From assembly GCF_008727815.1 (NCBI RefSeq), contig NZ_CP044230.1, forward strand, positions 1,596,001-1,660,000: a DNA stretch of 64,000 bases. The letters are read 5' to 3'. Position 1 is the stretch's first letter; each line of letters opens with the position of its first letter. This stretch comes from Streptococcus sp. LPB0220. GTDB taxonomy: Bacteria; Bacillota; Bacilli; Lactobacillales; Streptococcaceae. The notes beneath the pieces were generated by a model. It worked only from the letters and a program-made list of their open reading frames with translations. It was not told where the DNA came from and made no database searches. Positions 33,969-44,400 of the stretch are shown here, piece after piece. A program made the translations under genes and the position numbers.

Positions 33969-34715
33969 TCAAAATTTCCTTAAAGAAAACATCAAAATTC
34001 CTGCTGCCACTGCAACATTCAAACTCTCGGCCCGACCTGGCATAGGAATATGAACCAGCTGGTCTGCTTGTGCCGCCATTTCCTGGCTGATGCCATTTCC
34101 TTCATTCCCCATAACCAGAATAAACTGATCGGTCTGAGGAAGCTGACGGTAGTCAATGGAAGCTTCTGAAAGCGTCGTTGCGAGAACTGCTAGATGAGAT
34201 TGCGCAGCTCGTTCCAATAGTTCTTCTCGATCCAGTTTCCAGATAGGAATATGGAAATGACTGCCCTGCATGGATCGAAGGGTCTTGAGACTGTATAGAT
34301 CTGCGGAGGCTTTCGAAAGCATGACGCCATCAAAACCTGCTGCATCTGCTGTTCGAATCATAGTCCCTACATTGCCGGGATCCTGTACATCCTCTATATA
34401 AAGGTAGCGACCTTGTAACTGATCTGGAAGGACTGGTTGCTCCAGAGCGATCTCTGCGACAATCCCTTGCGGAGTCTTCGAATCTGCCAAGAGACTTAAG
34501 ATCTCCGGGGTCACGACGGTGACTTTTTGGATGTTCTCTACCCGGTCTAAATAGGCTTCTAAAACAAAGACCTGTTGAATCTTCGCTTGATTTTCTACTG
34601 CCTCTTCAAACAGATGCCAGCCTTCAATGAGATAAGAATCTGTCCGGTATTTTTTTTGATGTAATTTTTTAGCATTTTTGATTACATTATTGGATTTAGA
34701 CGTTATAATATTCAT
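33969..34715 (-). CDS. SpoU/TrmH-family RNA 2'-O-methyltransferase
   Basis: 248 residues from the ATG at 34715 (MNIITSKSN). It has an N-terminal substrate-binding domain and a C-terminal SPOUT domain with motifs DVQDPGNVGTMIRTADAAGF, MGNEGNGIS and IPMPGRAESLNVAVAAGILMF. It is probably an rRNA ribose methyltransferase of the RlmB/YsgA type; the target nucleotide cannot be read from sequence. It is divergent from acyP. Confidence 0.9.
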   Translation of the reverse strand: MNIITSKSNNVIKNAKKLHQKKYRTDSYLIEGWHLFEEAVENQAKIQQVFVLEAYLDRVENIQKVTVVTPEILSLLADSKTPQGIVAEIALEQPVLPDQLQGRYLYIEDVQDPGNVGTMIRTADAAGFDGVMLSKASADLYSLKTLRSMQGSHFHIPIWKLDREELLERAAQSHLAVLATTLSEASIDYRQLPQTDQFILVMGNEGNGISQEMAAQADQLVHIPMPGRAESLNVAVAAGILMFSLRKF

Positions 34716-34788
34716 AGAACTATTATAGCACAAAGAAAAAGAAGAAATCATGCCTCAGATAGATTTCTTCGAGTCAAGGAGGTCGTAC

Positions 34789-35067
34789 ATGCAAAAGGTA
34801 AAAATGATTGCCCAAGGACGGGTTCAAGGGGTTGGCTTTCGCTGGGGAGTGTACAGTCTTGCTTTAGAGATCGGTGGGATTACTGGCCGTGTCTGGAATA
34901 ACGACGACGGAACGGTTGGCATTCTGGCCCAGGCAGAGTCTAGTAGCCAAATGGCTAAATTCATTCAAGAAATTCGCAAAGGTCCTACACCTTTTGCACA
35001 TGTGACTTATTTAGATGTTACGCTCGCAAACTTTGAAAACTATACAGACTTTAAAATTGCAAATTAA
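34789..35067 (+). CDS. acyP: Acylphosphatase
   Basis: 92 residues from the ATG at 34789, after AAGGAGG. The family motif GRVQGVGFRWGVYSLA carries the catalytic arginine, and the catalytic asparagine is in GRVWNNDDGTV. It hydrolyses carboxyl-phosphate bonds. It sits ahead of yidC on the same strand, 77 bases apart. Confidence 0.95.
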   Translation: MQKVKMIAQGRVQGVGFRWGVYSLALEIGGITGRVWNNDDGTVGILAQAESSSQMAKFIQEIRKGPTPFAHVTYLDVTLANFENYTDFKIAN

Positions 35068-35144
35068 GACTAGAGAACTATTGTGTATTTTCAAAAAAAA
35101 CAGTATAATAGAAAGGTAACATTTTAAAAAAGAAGGAACTATTT

Positions 35145-36062
35145 GTGAAAAAAAATAAACTTGCATTACTTGCATCGATGGGACTAGCTTCGCTTGTCTT
35201 CTTATCAGGATGCGTGAGTGTCGATCGGAAAACTGGAAATCCGACTGGATTGATCTGGAATCTTCTTGGCCGTCCAATGGGCGAAGCCATCAAATTCTTT
35301 GCCAACAACCTTGGCTTGGGCTTTGGGATCGGGATTATTATCGTCACCTTGATCGTGCGTTTAATCATCTTGCCACTTGGTTTGTACCAATCATGGAAGG
35401 CAACCTACCAATCTGAAAAGATGAACTACTTAAAACCTATCCTTGGGCCAATCCAAGAGCGCATGAAGAACGCTAGCACACAAGAAGAAAAGCTATTGGC
35501 GCAACAGGAATTAATGGCTGCTCAACGTGAAAATGGAGTTAGCATGTTTGGTGGAGTTGGGTGTTTGCCACTCTTGATCCAAATGCCATTCTTCTCAGCT
35601 CTCTTCTTTGCAGCTCAACACACCAAAGGGGTAGCAGATAGTAGCTTCCTTGGCATTGCTCTTGGCAAACCAAGCTTGCTCTTGACGGCCATCGTAGCAG
35701 TTCTTTACTATATCCAAAGTATGCTTTCTCTTCATGGAATTGAAGATGAAACCCAAAAGGAAAGCATGCGCAAAGCATCACTGATGAGTCCGATTATGAT
35801 CGGTGTCTTCTCATTGATCTCCTCAGCCGGAGTGACTCTTTACTGGGTAGTCGGTGGGGTGATCCAAATTATCCAACAATTTGTCATCAACTACTTGATT
35901 CGTCCAAATCTTCGCAAACGAGTCGCTGAGGAATACAAAAACAATCCTCCTAAAGCGACTAGTCACCGCGTGAAAAAAGACGTCACACCAACTGCGACCA
36001 CACAAATTCAACACAAACCAAAAAACAACCGCAATGCAGGAAAACAACGCAATAGAAAGTAG
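35145..36062 (+). CDS. yidC: Membrane protein insertase YidC/Oxa1, lipoprotein form
   Basis: 305 residues starting at GTG (35145) with GAAGGA upstream. It has a lipoprotein signal with LSGC (Cys23), then the five-helix Oxa1 core with the inner arginine in IVTLIVRLIILPL. The basic C-terminal tail (RKRVAEEYKNN and a run of lysines and arginines at the end) binds ribosomes. It inserts membrane proteins with or without SecYEG. Streptococci have two such proteins; this one follows acyP. Confidence 0.94.
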   Translation: MKKNKLALLASMGLASLVFLSGCVSVDRKTGNPTGLIWNLLGRPMGEAIKFFANNLGLGFGIGIIIVTLIVRLIILPLGLYQSWKATYQSEKMNYLKPILGPIQERMKNASTQEEKLLAQQELMAAQRENGVSMFGGVGCLPLLIQMPFFSALFFAAQHTKGVADSSFLGIALGKPSLLLTAIVAVLYYIQSMLSLHGIEDETQKESMRKASLMSPIMIGVFSLISSAGVTLYWVVGGVIQIIQQFVINYLIRPNLRKRVAEEYKNNPPKATSHRVKKDVTPTATTQIQHKPKNNRNAGKQRNRK

Positions 36063-36092
36063 TCCAAACTACTAATTCTAGCGGTATACAGT

Positions 36093-36125
36093 AGCACTTG
36101 AACCCGGAGGTTCAAGTGCTTTTTT
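36093..36125 (+). terminator. Terminator of yidC
   Basis: A perfect 12-bp stem AGCACTTGAACC / GGTTCAAGTGCT with loop CGGA, followed by TTTTTG. Confidence 0.9.
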
Positions 36126-36177
36126 GATATCGTTCAGTCAGCAAAGAATTTTCACTCTCACAAAAAGATTAAGAGCA

Positions 36178-36206
36178 CAAAAAAACAAGCCCTCTTGGAG
36201 AGCTTG
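36178..36206 (-). terminator. Terminator of greA
   Basis: CAAGCTCTC / GAGGGCTTG stem on the minus strand (one mismatch) followed by TTTTTTTG, 10 bases after greA. Confidence 0.75.
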
Positions 36207-36216
36207 CGTTTTATAG

Positions 36217-36699
36217 TTACGCTGTTTTTTCTACGTTCAAAATTTTCACTTGGTAGCTTCCAGCTGGTGTCTCAACAGTGACAACGTCACCTGTCTTCTT
36301 ACCAATCAAAGCGTGACCGATTGGGCTTTCGTTAGAGATCTTTCCTGCAAAGGCATCTGCCCCTGCTGAACCAACGATGCTGTATACTTCTTCATCTGTT
36401 TCGCCAACTTCTTGAACTGTAACGGTTTTTCCGATCGCTACTTCGTCTACTGCAACAGCATCACTATCGACGATTTCTGCATAACGGATTTTTGTTTCCA
36501 AGCTAGAGATTTGACCTTCAACAAAAGCTTGTTCATCTTTTGCCGCTTCATACTCAGAGTTTTCTGAGAGGTCACCATATGAACGAGCGATCTTAATCCG
36601 TTCCACCACTTCAGGTCGACGGACCAATTTCAATTCTTCTAATTCTTGTTCCAATTTTTCTTTTTCTGCTAGGGTCATTGGGTATGTTTTTTCTGCCAT
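36217..36699 (-). CDS. greA: Transcription elongation factor GreA
   Basis: 160 residues from the ATG at 36699 ([18 protein letters not shown]), the exact family length. An N-terminal coiled coil ([24 protein letters not shown]) holds the acidic tip that triggers transcript cleavage in stalled RNA polymerase; a C-terminal FKBP-like domain follows ([22 protein letters not shown]). It lies 57 bases after mltG, the same arrangement as in other streptococci. Confidence 0.96.
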   Translation of the reverse strand: MAEKTYPMTLAEKEKLEQELEELKLVRRPEVVERIKIARSYGDLSENSEYEAAKDEQAFVEGQISSLETKIRYAEIVDSDAVAVDEVAIGKTVTVQEVGETDEEVYSIVGSAGADAFAGKISNESPIGHALIGKKTGDVVTVETPAGSYQVKILNVEKTA

Positions 36700-36756
36700 T
36701 ATTCTTCTCTTTCTATTATTTGAATGAAAAAGCTGTGGACGCGCCACATGCTTTTT

Positions 36757-38250
36757 CTAGTTTGAACTTGCTTGTGTCAATTTACTATTGACGTGTTCTT
36801 CAACATTTTTATTGTGTTCTTCGTATGTCTTAGCGAAGAAAACTTCACCATTTTCGACATTTGCGACAAAATACAAGTAATCGGTCTTACTTGGGTTCAC
36901 CGCCGCTTCGATCGCTGATACTCCAGGGTTATCCACTGGGCCAGGCATCAAGCCGGTATTCTTATAAATATTATAAGGTGAATCCAGCTCTGTATTGATC
37001 GTTGCATCTTCTTTTAAGGTCGTCTTTTGACCAAGTTTCCCTTCTGCATAAAGAATTGCAATATTACTTTGCAAAGGCATATCTTGGTTCAAGCGGTTAT
37101 AGAAGACACTCGCGATATCTTTGCGGTCCTGATCCGTCGCCCCTTCTTTTTCAACCAAGGAAGCAAGAGTCAATACTTCGTTTACATTGATGTTCTTGCT
37201 CTCAAGTGTTTCATAGTATGGGCTTAAGTTTTGATCCATTGCCGCAAGCATCTGATCGATCATCTCTTTCACTGTGGTATCTTTCCCATAGTTATAAGTT
37301 GCTGGGAAGAGATAACCTTCTAAACGGTAGCGAACACCAGAATCCTTACTTGGCAGATTCGCCAAGAGCTTAGGATATTTGGCCACCATCTTCTCAATAA
37401 AGGCATCATCTTGGACAGCCTTCAAGAAATCTTCTTTCTTAAATGGAGTCTTTCCTGCCTTCTTACTAGAGACATCTGCTGTGATAGCCGTCGCAATCTG
37501 ATCGATCGTATAGCCTTCTGGAATCGTCACCTTTCCAAGAACTGGAGCCTGAGGAGTTTTGGTTCCCTCTTCCTGCAGTTTTTGGATGATGGTTTCTAAA
37601 TCCATGCTCTTTTGAAGGTTGAAATAACCGGATTTGAAATTGCTATAGTTCTTGAACTTGGTATAGTAGTTAAAGAACTGACCATTTTTCACGAGTCCTT
37701 TTTTCTCAAGGATCGCGCCAATCTCACGATTACTTGAACCTGCTGGAATCTCAACCGTCACGAATTCTGTTGCATTTTTATCCATTGGCTTGACAGCTGA
37801 ATGGATATAGGTCACTGCAAAGATCCCTGTAGCTACGATCACAATCAGCAAAAGGCTAACCACTGTACGAACGATGCGTTTGGCGATTTTATTTTGTTTC
37901 TTTTGTTTTTGTTGGCGCTGGTTACGAGAAGAGCGCGATAAGCTTTCCTCTACCGGTTCCTGAGTTGGTCCTTTTTTAGCAGGCTTTGTAAGCTCACTCT
38001 TTTCTTCTACAATAGGAGTCGCCTTTTCTGGCTCCACTGGTATTTCCGTGGAAGCCACAACAGCTTCTTCTTTTGGAGGTGGTGTTGCTTCTTCCTCCTC
38101 TTTCAGTGAAGAAGGGGTTTCAATGCTTCGATCAGGTAGATCATACTCTTTTTCGATCTTTAGAAGTTGCTCATTTGCCTCTTCTAAGTCTCTGAGGATC
38201 TGCTCTTTGAAGCTTAATAACTTCTCACTGTCTTGTGATTTATCAGTCAA
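36757..38250 (-). CDS. mltG: Endolytic murein transglycosylase
   Basis: About 497 residues if it starts at the TTG at 38250, which is favoured because GGGAGG lies 8 bases ahead and homologues begin MTDKSQ; the ATGs seven codons upstream lie at or before that ribosome site. It has a long disordered, acidic cytosolic region (1-120), one membrane segment (about 128-150, VVSLLLIVIVATGIFAV), and an extracellular YceG domain with the catalytic glutamate in LASLVEKEGATDQDR. It cuts nascent glycan strands during septal and peripheral growth. Confidence 0.93.
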   Translation of the reverse strand: MTDKSQDSEKLLSFKEQILRDLEEANEQLLKIEKEYDLPDRSIETPSSLKEEEEATPPPKEEAVVASTEIPVEPEKATPIVEEKSELTKPAKKGPTQEPVEESLSRSSRNQRQQKQKKQNKIAKRIVRTVVSLLLIVIVATGIFAVTYIHSAVKPMDKNATEFVTVEIPAGSSNREIGAILEKKGLVKNGQFFNYYTKFKNYSNFKSGYFNLQKSMDLETIIQKLQEEGTKTPQAPVLGKVTIPEGYTIDQIATAITADVSSKKAGKTPFKKEDFLKAVQDDAFIEKMVAKYPKLLANLPSKDSGVRYRLEGYLFPATYNYGKDTTVKEMIDQMLAAMDQNLSPYYETLESKNINVNEVLTLASLVEKEGATDQDRKDIASVFYNRLNQDMPLQSNIAILYAEGKLGQKTTLKEDATINTELDSPYNIYKNTGLMPGPVDNPGVSAIEAAVNPSKTDYLYFVANVENGEVFFAKTYEEHNKNVEEHVNSKLTQASSN

Positions 38251-38342
38251 ATAATTGACCTCCCTCATCATAATCCTTAATATTATATCTTAAAAGATTT
38301 AGAAAAGCAATACAAATCGCCCTTCTTCTTCAAAATACCTAT

Positions 38343-38855
38343 TTAATCAAGGTTTTCATTTTCCCAGACCAGATTGTACCAAACTTCACCCGCATATTGG
38401 GATTCTGACCGGCCTTCATTGGTAAATCCTTGCTTTTCATAATAAGGAATCAAATAATCATGACAGGTCAAATTGATCCCTTGGCGATTATCTTTCAACG
38501 CAATCTCTTTCATCGCTTCAAGCAAAAGGGTTCCCACTCCAAGTCCTTGAGCTTCTTTAGCAATGGATAGACTCGTAATGGAAATAAAGCCCTGTTCTAA
38601 CTGACTTAGATCTTCAACCTCTGAAAAAGAGGAATCGATCAAATAGCGCTCCGGTCTAACAGGTCCTTCTAAATAGCCTAAAATCTGACCCTGGCACTCT
38701 GCTACAAGAAATGTCGTTTGAATCTTTTCGATGTGATCTTTTAAAATCTCACGCGCAATCGCTTCTTCTTCTGAGAAATTCTCAAGCTCAATGCGCTCGA
38801 TGGCATCCAAATCCTGCAGCTCTGCCTGTCTAATGTGAATCTTTTCTTTCATCAT
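38343..38855 (-). CDS. GNAT-family N-acetyltransferase
   Basis: 170 residues with a GNAT core; the acetyl-CoA motif is ITSLSIAKEAQGLGVGTLLLEAM (about 92-114). The second of two ATGs (38852) has better spacing from AGGAG. The substrate is unknown. It follows another acetyltransferase gene by 9 bases, which suggests a two-gene unit between murC and mltG. Confidence 0.85.
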   Translation of the reverse strand: MMKEKIHIRQAELQDLDAIERIELENFSEEEAIAREILKDHIEKIQTTFLVAECQGQILGYLEGPVRPERYLIDSSFSEVEDLSQLEQGFISITSLSIAKEAQGLGVGTLLLEAMKEIALKDNRQGINLTCHDYLIPYYEKQGFTNEGRSESQYAGEVWYNLVWENENLD

Positions 38856-38864
38856 TTACTCCTT

Positions 38865-39281
38865 CTATCGTTCCCAAACCATATGGACACCTCGATCAGA
38901 CTCAGCTTCATCTCGAAATCCTTGCTGGGAAAAATAAGATAGTAAGTCTTCTGGGCAATCGATCCAAATGGCTTCCTTTTCCTTTTGAACAGCTAGATCC
39001 TTTAAAGCAGCGATTAAAATAGAACCATAGCCTTGACCTTGAAAGGCTGGTCTCACTGCTAGTCGCAATACAATTAGGTCTCTTTTTAAAGGCTGGTCTT
39101 CTGTCGCCAACAAGTAAGCCACAGCATCCCCCGCCTGCTCTGCAAGCAAAGAAATAGCTTCCTTCGAACCTAGCGCTTCCTCAAGAGTGGCCCTGTGCTC
39201 CTTTCCTTCATTGCCATGAAGTTCTTCTTCTAGTAACAGCAGCTGTTCTTGATCAGCTGGGGTGATTGATCGAATCATCAT
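38865..39281 (-). CDS. GNAT-family N-acetyltransferase
   Basis: 138 residues with the acetyl-CoA loop LRLAVRPAFQGQGYGSILIAAL (about 72-93) and the late YFSQQGF block typical of the family. The substrate is unknown. It lies 81 bases after murC and is cotranscribed with the next acetyltransferase. Confidence 0.85.
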   Translation of the reverse strand: MMIRSITPADQEQLLLLEEELHGNEGKEHRATLEEALGSKEAISLLAEQAGDAVAYLLATEDQPLKRDLIVLRLAVRPAFQGQGYGSILIAALKDLAVQKEKEAIWIDCPEDLLSYFSQQGFRDEAESDRGVHMVWER

Positions 39282-39362
39282 CCTGCTTTCCTCATCTCAT
39301 ACTCCTTCAGTGGACAGATAAATTTGAGTCTGGAACCAAAAGATTCCAGACTCAATCATCTC

Positions 39363-40697
39363 TTATTGTACACTATGTGTCAAACTAGATAATAAACGCT
39401 CAAATGAGTATTCATAGGTTTGAATATCTCCTGCTCCCATAAAGACATAGACTGCATTATCATGGTTAAGAAGAGGAGAAACATTCTCAGCTGTAATAAT
39501 CGCTGAACGTTTGACAATTTTTGCTTCCAAATCTTCAACTTTCACATCGCCGTGATCGACTTCCCGTGCAGAACCATAGATCTGTGCCAAGTAAACAGCA
39601 TCTGCTTGATTCAAGGCTTCAGCAAATTCATCTAACAAGGCAATGGTCCGTGTAAAGGTATGTGGTTGGAAAATGGCCACAATCTCTTTACTTGGGTATT
39701 TTTGACGGGCCGCATCCAAGGTTGCAATAATTTCCGTTGGATGGTGCGCAAAGTCATCGATAATCACTGTTCCATTGACTACTTTTTCAGTGAAGCGACG
39801 TTTCACGCCAGCGAAGGTCTTCAAATGCTCGCGGACTAAATCTAAATCAAATCCTGCAATGTAAAGCAAACCAATGACTGCTGTAGCATTCATGATGTTG
39901 TGACGACCAAATGTTGGGATATGGAATTGCCCCAAATCTTCTCCACGGAAATGAACGTTGAAGGTTGAACCTGTCGTTGAGCGAAGCAAGTTGCTTGCCA
40001 CAAAATCGTTCGTCTCCTTATCAAAACCATAGTAATAAATTGGTGCTGATGAGGTAATCCGACGCAATTCTTTGTCTTCTCCGTAGATGAAGAGGCCCTT
40101 ACTGATTTGTTTGGCATAATCGTTAAAAGCATTAAAGACATCTTCCAAGCTCGTGAAATAGTCTGGATGGTCGAAGTCAATATTGGTGATGATGCTGTAT
40201 TCAGGATGGTAAGGCATAAAGTGGCGTTCATACTCATCTGATTCAAATACAAAGTATTTGGCTGCTGCAGAGCCACGACCTGTCCCGTCACCAATCAAAT
40301 AACTGGTGTCAGTGATATTTGATAAGACGTGAGAAAGCATCCCTGTTGTCGAGGTTTTTCCGTGTGCTCCGGCAACCCCCATACTGACGAAGTCACGCAT
40401 AAATTCACCAAGGAATTCGTGGTAGCGTTTATAGGTTAAGCCATGCTCATCCGCATAAGCGATTTCCACATTGTTATCTGGACGGAAAGCATTCCCGGCA
40501 ATGAGGATCTTGTCGCCTTCCAAATTTTTCACATCAAATGGATAAATTTGAATTCCTGCTTGTTCCAAGCCACGTTGCGTAAAGTAATACTTCTCAACAT
40601 CTGACCCTTGAACCGTATGTCCCATTTGGTGAAGCATGAGGGCTAAAGCACTCATCCCTGCTCCTTTAATTCCAATAAAATGGTATGTATTAGACAT
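39363..40697 (-). CDS. murC: UDP-N-acetylmuramate--L-alanine ligase
   Basis: 444 residues. The N-terminal Rossmann motif is [16 protein letters not shown], the ATP loop is [12 protein letters not shown] (about 109-120), and the central-domain motif [15 protein letters not shown] binds metal. It adds the first amino acid to UDP-MurNAc in peptidoglycan synthesis. AGGAG precedes the ATG. The gene follows the unknown 215-residue protein by 9 bases. Confidence 0.96.
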   Translation of the reverse strand: MSNTYHFIGIKGAGMSALALMLHQMGHTVQGSDVEKYYFTQRGLEQAGIQIYPFDVKNLEGDKILIAGNAFRPDNNVEIAYADEHGLTYKRYHEFLGEFMRDFVSMGVAGAHGKTSTTGMLSHVLSNITDTSYLIGDGTGRGSAAAKYFVFESDEYERHFMPYHPEYSIITNIDFDHPDYFTSLEDVFNAFNDYAKQISKGLFIYGEDKELRRITSSAPIYYYGFDKETNDFVASNLLRSTTGSTFNVHFRGEDLGQFHIPTFGRHNIMNATAVIGLLYIAGFDLDLVREHLKTFAGVKRRFTEKVVNGTVIIDDFAHHPTEIIATLDAARQKYPSKEIVAIFQPHTFTRTIALLDEFAEALNQADAVYLAQIYGSAREVDHGDVKVEDLEAKIVKRSAIITAENVSPLLNHDNAVYVFMGAGDIQTYEYSFERLLSSLTHSVQ

Positions 40698-40706
40698 GTT
40701 TTCTCC

Positions 40707-41357
40707 TTATTCTTGATCTAGATGGGTTAAATCCAATTCTTGTTTGATCGGCTGTGGTTTCAACTTGTGCTGATCTTTATTGTATATTTGGCTAGTCTTT
40801 AAGAAATCATAATTGTTTTTCTTTTCAGTCGGTTCTGCCACTTCTGGTTCTCCTGCAGATTCGAACTCTGCAAGGATCAACTGATCTTGTCGCAATCGTT
40901 TGCTGTATTTCAATAATTCACCCGGATTTTCCTTTTGGAAGGGAGCTGTTGGCTGACCAGGTTTCTGTTCTGAAATAAACGGTTTTTTCCGCTTACTTGT
41001 AGTAGCTGCTGGATCCGTTGTCAGATAAGGGGCTGTGCGTTTCTTTTTCAGATCTTCACGCGCACGCTCTCTCGCTTCCTCTGCATAACGATTGGCTGGA
41101 CTTTTTTTATCAATCGGCTCTTTAAAATCAGGTTTTCTTACTGGCCGTCTTTTCGGTAGGGGCTCTTCTAGTGGTTGGTGGTATGGATGCTTAGGTTTGG
41201 TATTTTCAGCAATCGGTTGCCATTCCAAATAATTTTTATCCACATAGTCGCCTGTAATGTTACTAATCAAGTCTGTTTCATCATACAGGTTCATGTGGGG
41301 CATCTCTGTTAACATCAACTCATTATCCCCTACTTGAGGAAAATATTTTTCTGTCAT
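40707..41357 (-). CDS. Unknown, mostly disordered charged protein between snf and murC
   Basis: 216 residues from the ATG at 41357, preceded by AAGGAAG. It is rich in Lys, Glu, Pro and Gln with no membrane segment or fold that I recognise. The first 50 residues (FPQVGDNELMLTEMPHMNLYDETDLIS) and the last 40 (YDFLKTSQIYNKDQHKL) look more ordered than the basic, proline-rich middle (EEPLPKRRPVRKPDFKEP). It sits tightly between a SNF2 helicase and murC, so it is cotranscribed with both. Streptococci keep a protein of this kind here; no function is claimed. Confidence 0.75.
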   Translation of the reverse strand: MTEKYFPQVGDNELMLTEMPHMNLYDETDLISNITGDYVDKNYLEWQPIAENTKPKHPYHQPLEEPLPKRRPVRKPDFKEPIDKKSPANRYAEEARERAREDLKKKRTAPYLTTDPAATTSKRKKPFISEQKPGQPTAPFQKENPGELLKYSKRLRQDQLILAEFESAGEPEVAEPTEKKNNYDFLKTSQIYNKDQHKLKPQPIKQELDLTHLDQE

Positions 41358-41412
41358 GCTTTCTTCCTTTCGACACTCCATTAATTATAAACTATTCACA
41401 GAATTTTTCAAG

Positions 41413-44400
41413 CTATTCTGACTGAATTCCAAGAATCTCACGAATTTCCTCAACCGATAAACTAGATCGTGTTTCCGTTCCGTCTAAAATCGTTGAGACC
41501 AAGTGTCTTTTGGAAGCTTGTAGTTCTTGGATTTTTTCTTCGATCGTACCACGAGTAATCATGCGGTAAACTTCAACATTTTGTTCCTGTCCCATTCGAT
41601 GGGCACGTCCAATAGCCTGGTCTTCCACTGCAGGATTCCACCACAAATCGACTAAGATGACCGTATCGGCACCAGTGAGGTTCAATCCAACCCCTCCAGC
41701 CTTCAGAGAAATGAGAAAAGCATGGCGCTCACCTGCATTAAAAGCATTGGTCATTTCTTGACGATCTTTAGCCGGGGTGGAACCCGTGATTTTAAAGGAA
41801 GTCATGCCGAGCTGATCAATCTCTTGCTCCAGAATATCTAGCATGCCTCTGAATTGAGAGAAGATTAAGACCCGATGGTCACCATCCTTGATTTGACCCA
41901 AAAGATCTCTAAGACTCTCCAATTTCCCACTATCTCCTTGATAGTCTTCCATAAAGAGGGCTGGAGTATCACAGATTTGACGAAGGCGCATGAGACCTGA
42001 GAGAATTTCAACCTTACTCCGATTTAATTCTTCCTCACTAGAACTTCGAACCCGATCTTGAATTTGCTTTAATTGGGCCAAATAGATTGTTTTTTGGCTT
42101 TCGTCCAGCTCATTGTGATAGGTTGTTTCAATCAAGTCCGGTAATTCTTGGAGCACTTCATCTTTTTTCCGTCTCAGGACAAAAGGTTTGACAAATCGCG
42201 CAATGGTCTCAGGACTCAACTTTTGAAATTCTTTTTTAGCTGGAAACAGACCAGGAAGAACAATTTGGAAAATGGACCAAAGCTCTCCTACATGGTTTTC
42301 AATCGGTGTCCCAGATAGCGCAAATATATGCGGCACCTCAAATCCACGTAAGTGTTGAGCAATCTTGGTTTGGGCATTTTTCATGACCTGAGCTTCATCT
42401 AGAATTAGGTATTCATATTGATTTTTCTGGTATTCCTCCACATCCTGACGGAAAGAGGCGTAACTCGTAATGACTACCTGAGGATTGGTTGCAATGAGTT
42501 CATCGCGATGTTGCTTGAGGCCGTAAACGACTGCCACTTCCATCTGAGGAGCGAATTTTGAAAATTCTTGTTTCCAATTGTAGATGAGACTAGATGGAGC
42601 TAGAATCAAGATTTTAGTTTCTTTTTTTGCGACACTGGTCAAGAAGGAAATAGTCTGCAGGGTTTTCCCAAGCCCCATATCATCCGCTAAAATACCACCA
42701 AAACCATAATGATTTAACATGGAGAACCATTTAACCCCTGTTTCTTGGTAATCCCTTAGGGTCGCTTGGATTGTCATCTGAGGGAGTTGGAAGTCTTCTG
42801 GATGAGTCAAATCATGAGCTAAATTTCGAAAGTCTTCTGAAAAATGAACATTGTCTTGATCTGCCAACAAATCAGATAGCTGATAAGCGGCAATCCGGCG
42901 GGCTTGTAGTTTCCCACCCTTGCTCATTTTCGCCCGCAGATCTGCTAAGGCTCGACTGATCTTCTTGGTTTCTTCATCAAAGACAAGAACTTTCCCTGTA
43001 TGGCTGACAAAATAGTCTTTTTGCCCTACTAGAGCTTTGAGGACCTGGTCCACTTCGGCTGGATCCACACTTTCAAAGTCAAAACCGATCTCCAGTAGAC
43101 TGCCATTGGTTTTAACATCAATTTTTGGACGCTCCACTTGATAAAGATCTAAAAGGCTATCAGAGAGGGTAACCTCTCCTAAGGCTTCAAAAGTCGGGAT
43201 CTGTTGGTGAAAGAATGGATAGATTTGCTCACTTGATAAAGGACTTCTTTGGGAAGAAAAATCATCCGTAAAACCTGCTGCTAGCATGGTTGAAAAAACT
43301 TCTTGCTCCTTATCGAAATCACTAGAATAAGGAAGATTGAGAAGTTCCTCACGCGTGGTCACCACACGATCCTGGTATTGAAAGACAACATCCAGTAATA
43401 CAGTCTGATCCTGTGCTAGATCAAAATGAAATTCCGGAGTGAAATCGTGGATTAAAAAGCTGGTCGGGGCTGTTATTTGTCCCAGTTTTTTGAACTCTTT
43501 TAAACTATAGGAAAGTTTGGTCTGATCCGTTGGATCAAAATGCAGGCGTTTTTTTCGATCTTGATCCATTGGTAAGTCTTGAATCGCCTTCCATAAGGTC
43601 CGCTGTTGGGGCGTCAGGTGATAGAAGACACCATTTCGAAACAGGTAAACAGCAGACTCGACAACCTTCACTTGTGGCTCAGTAATGATCAATTCGTAAA
43701 AATCACCATGGTCTTCCACCTGAAAATGAAAGAGATCTTCCTCCCCATGGACATCCTGAAAATAGACTTCAGAAAAATCATACAAGCTGTATTGCAAGAG
43801 GAAGGAATCCAAATTCATTAGTAATTCTACAGCTTCTTCAAAGAGAGTCGGTGGAAAATAAAGATGGCGCCCAGCATTGGGAAAGAAATCTTGCTCTTTC
43901 GAGCCACTATCTGTGACCAAGCCTTGTAGGAAATTGATCACATCCTGACTAGGCCCATCAAATTCTAAGTAAGAAATGGGTTCATAGTAACTTTTGCCAA
44001 TTGCAAAGTGGCCTTCTTTCTGAAGGGTCTGCAAAAAAGCTAGCACATCTCTGATCACATAAGAACGCTCGTCTGGCAAGCGACGAATGCGAAGGGTCCA
44101 CAAGAATTGACCAGAGTATTCATCCTCCTGCCCGACTGCTGATAAGACATAGCGAGTTTCTTTCTTTTCGATTTTTGGAAGGACCTGGTCTAAAAACAAA
44201 CTTCCAAAAGAGACCTTCTCCTGCGTTTCTTCAGTCGCCGTGGCATCTTCTTCAAGGCTTGTAAGAGCTGCTTTCCCACTGTCATCATTCTTCAAAAAAG
44301 CTTCCACAGCTGCTAGATGTGTACAGAATTTTTTCTTTTGAAAGAAAGCACAGCTACAAAAAACAGCATCGTCGTCCAAACTGTACCGCAAGCTTTCTTC

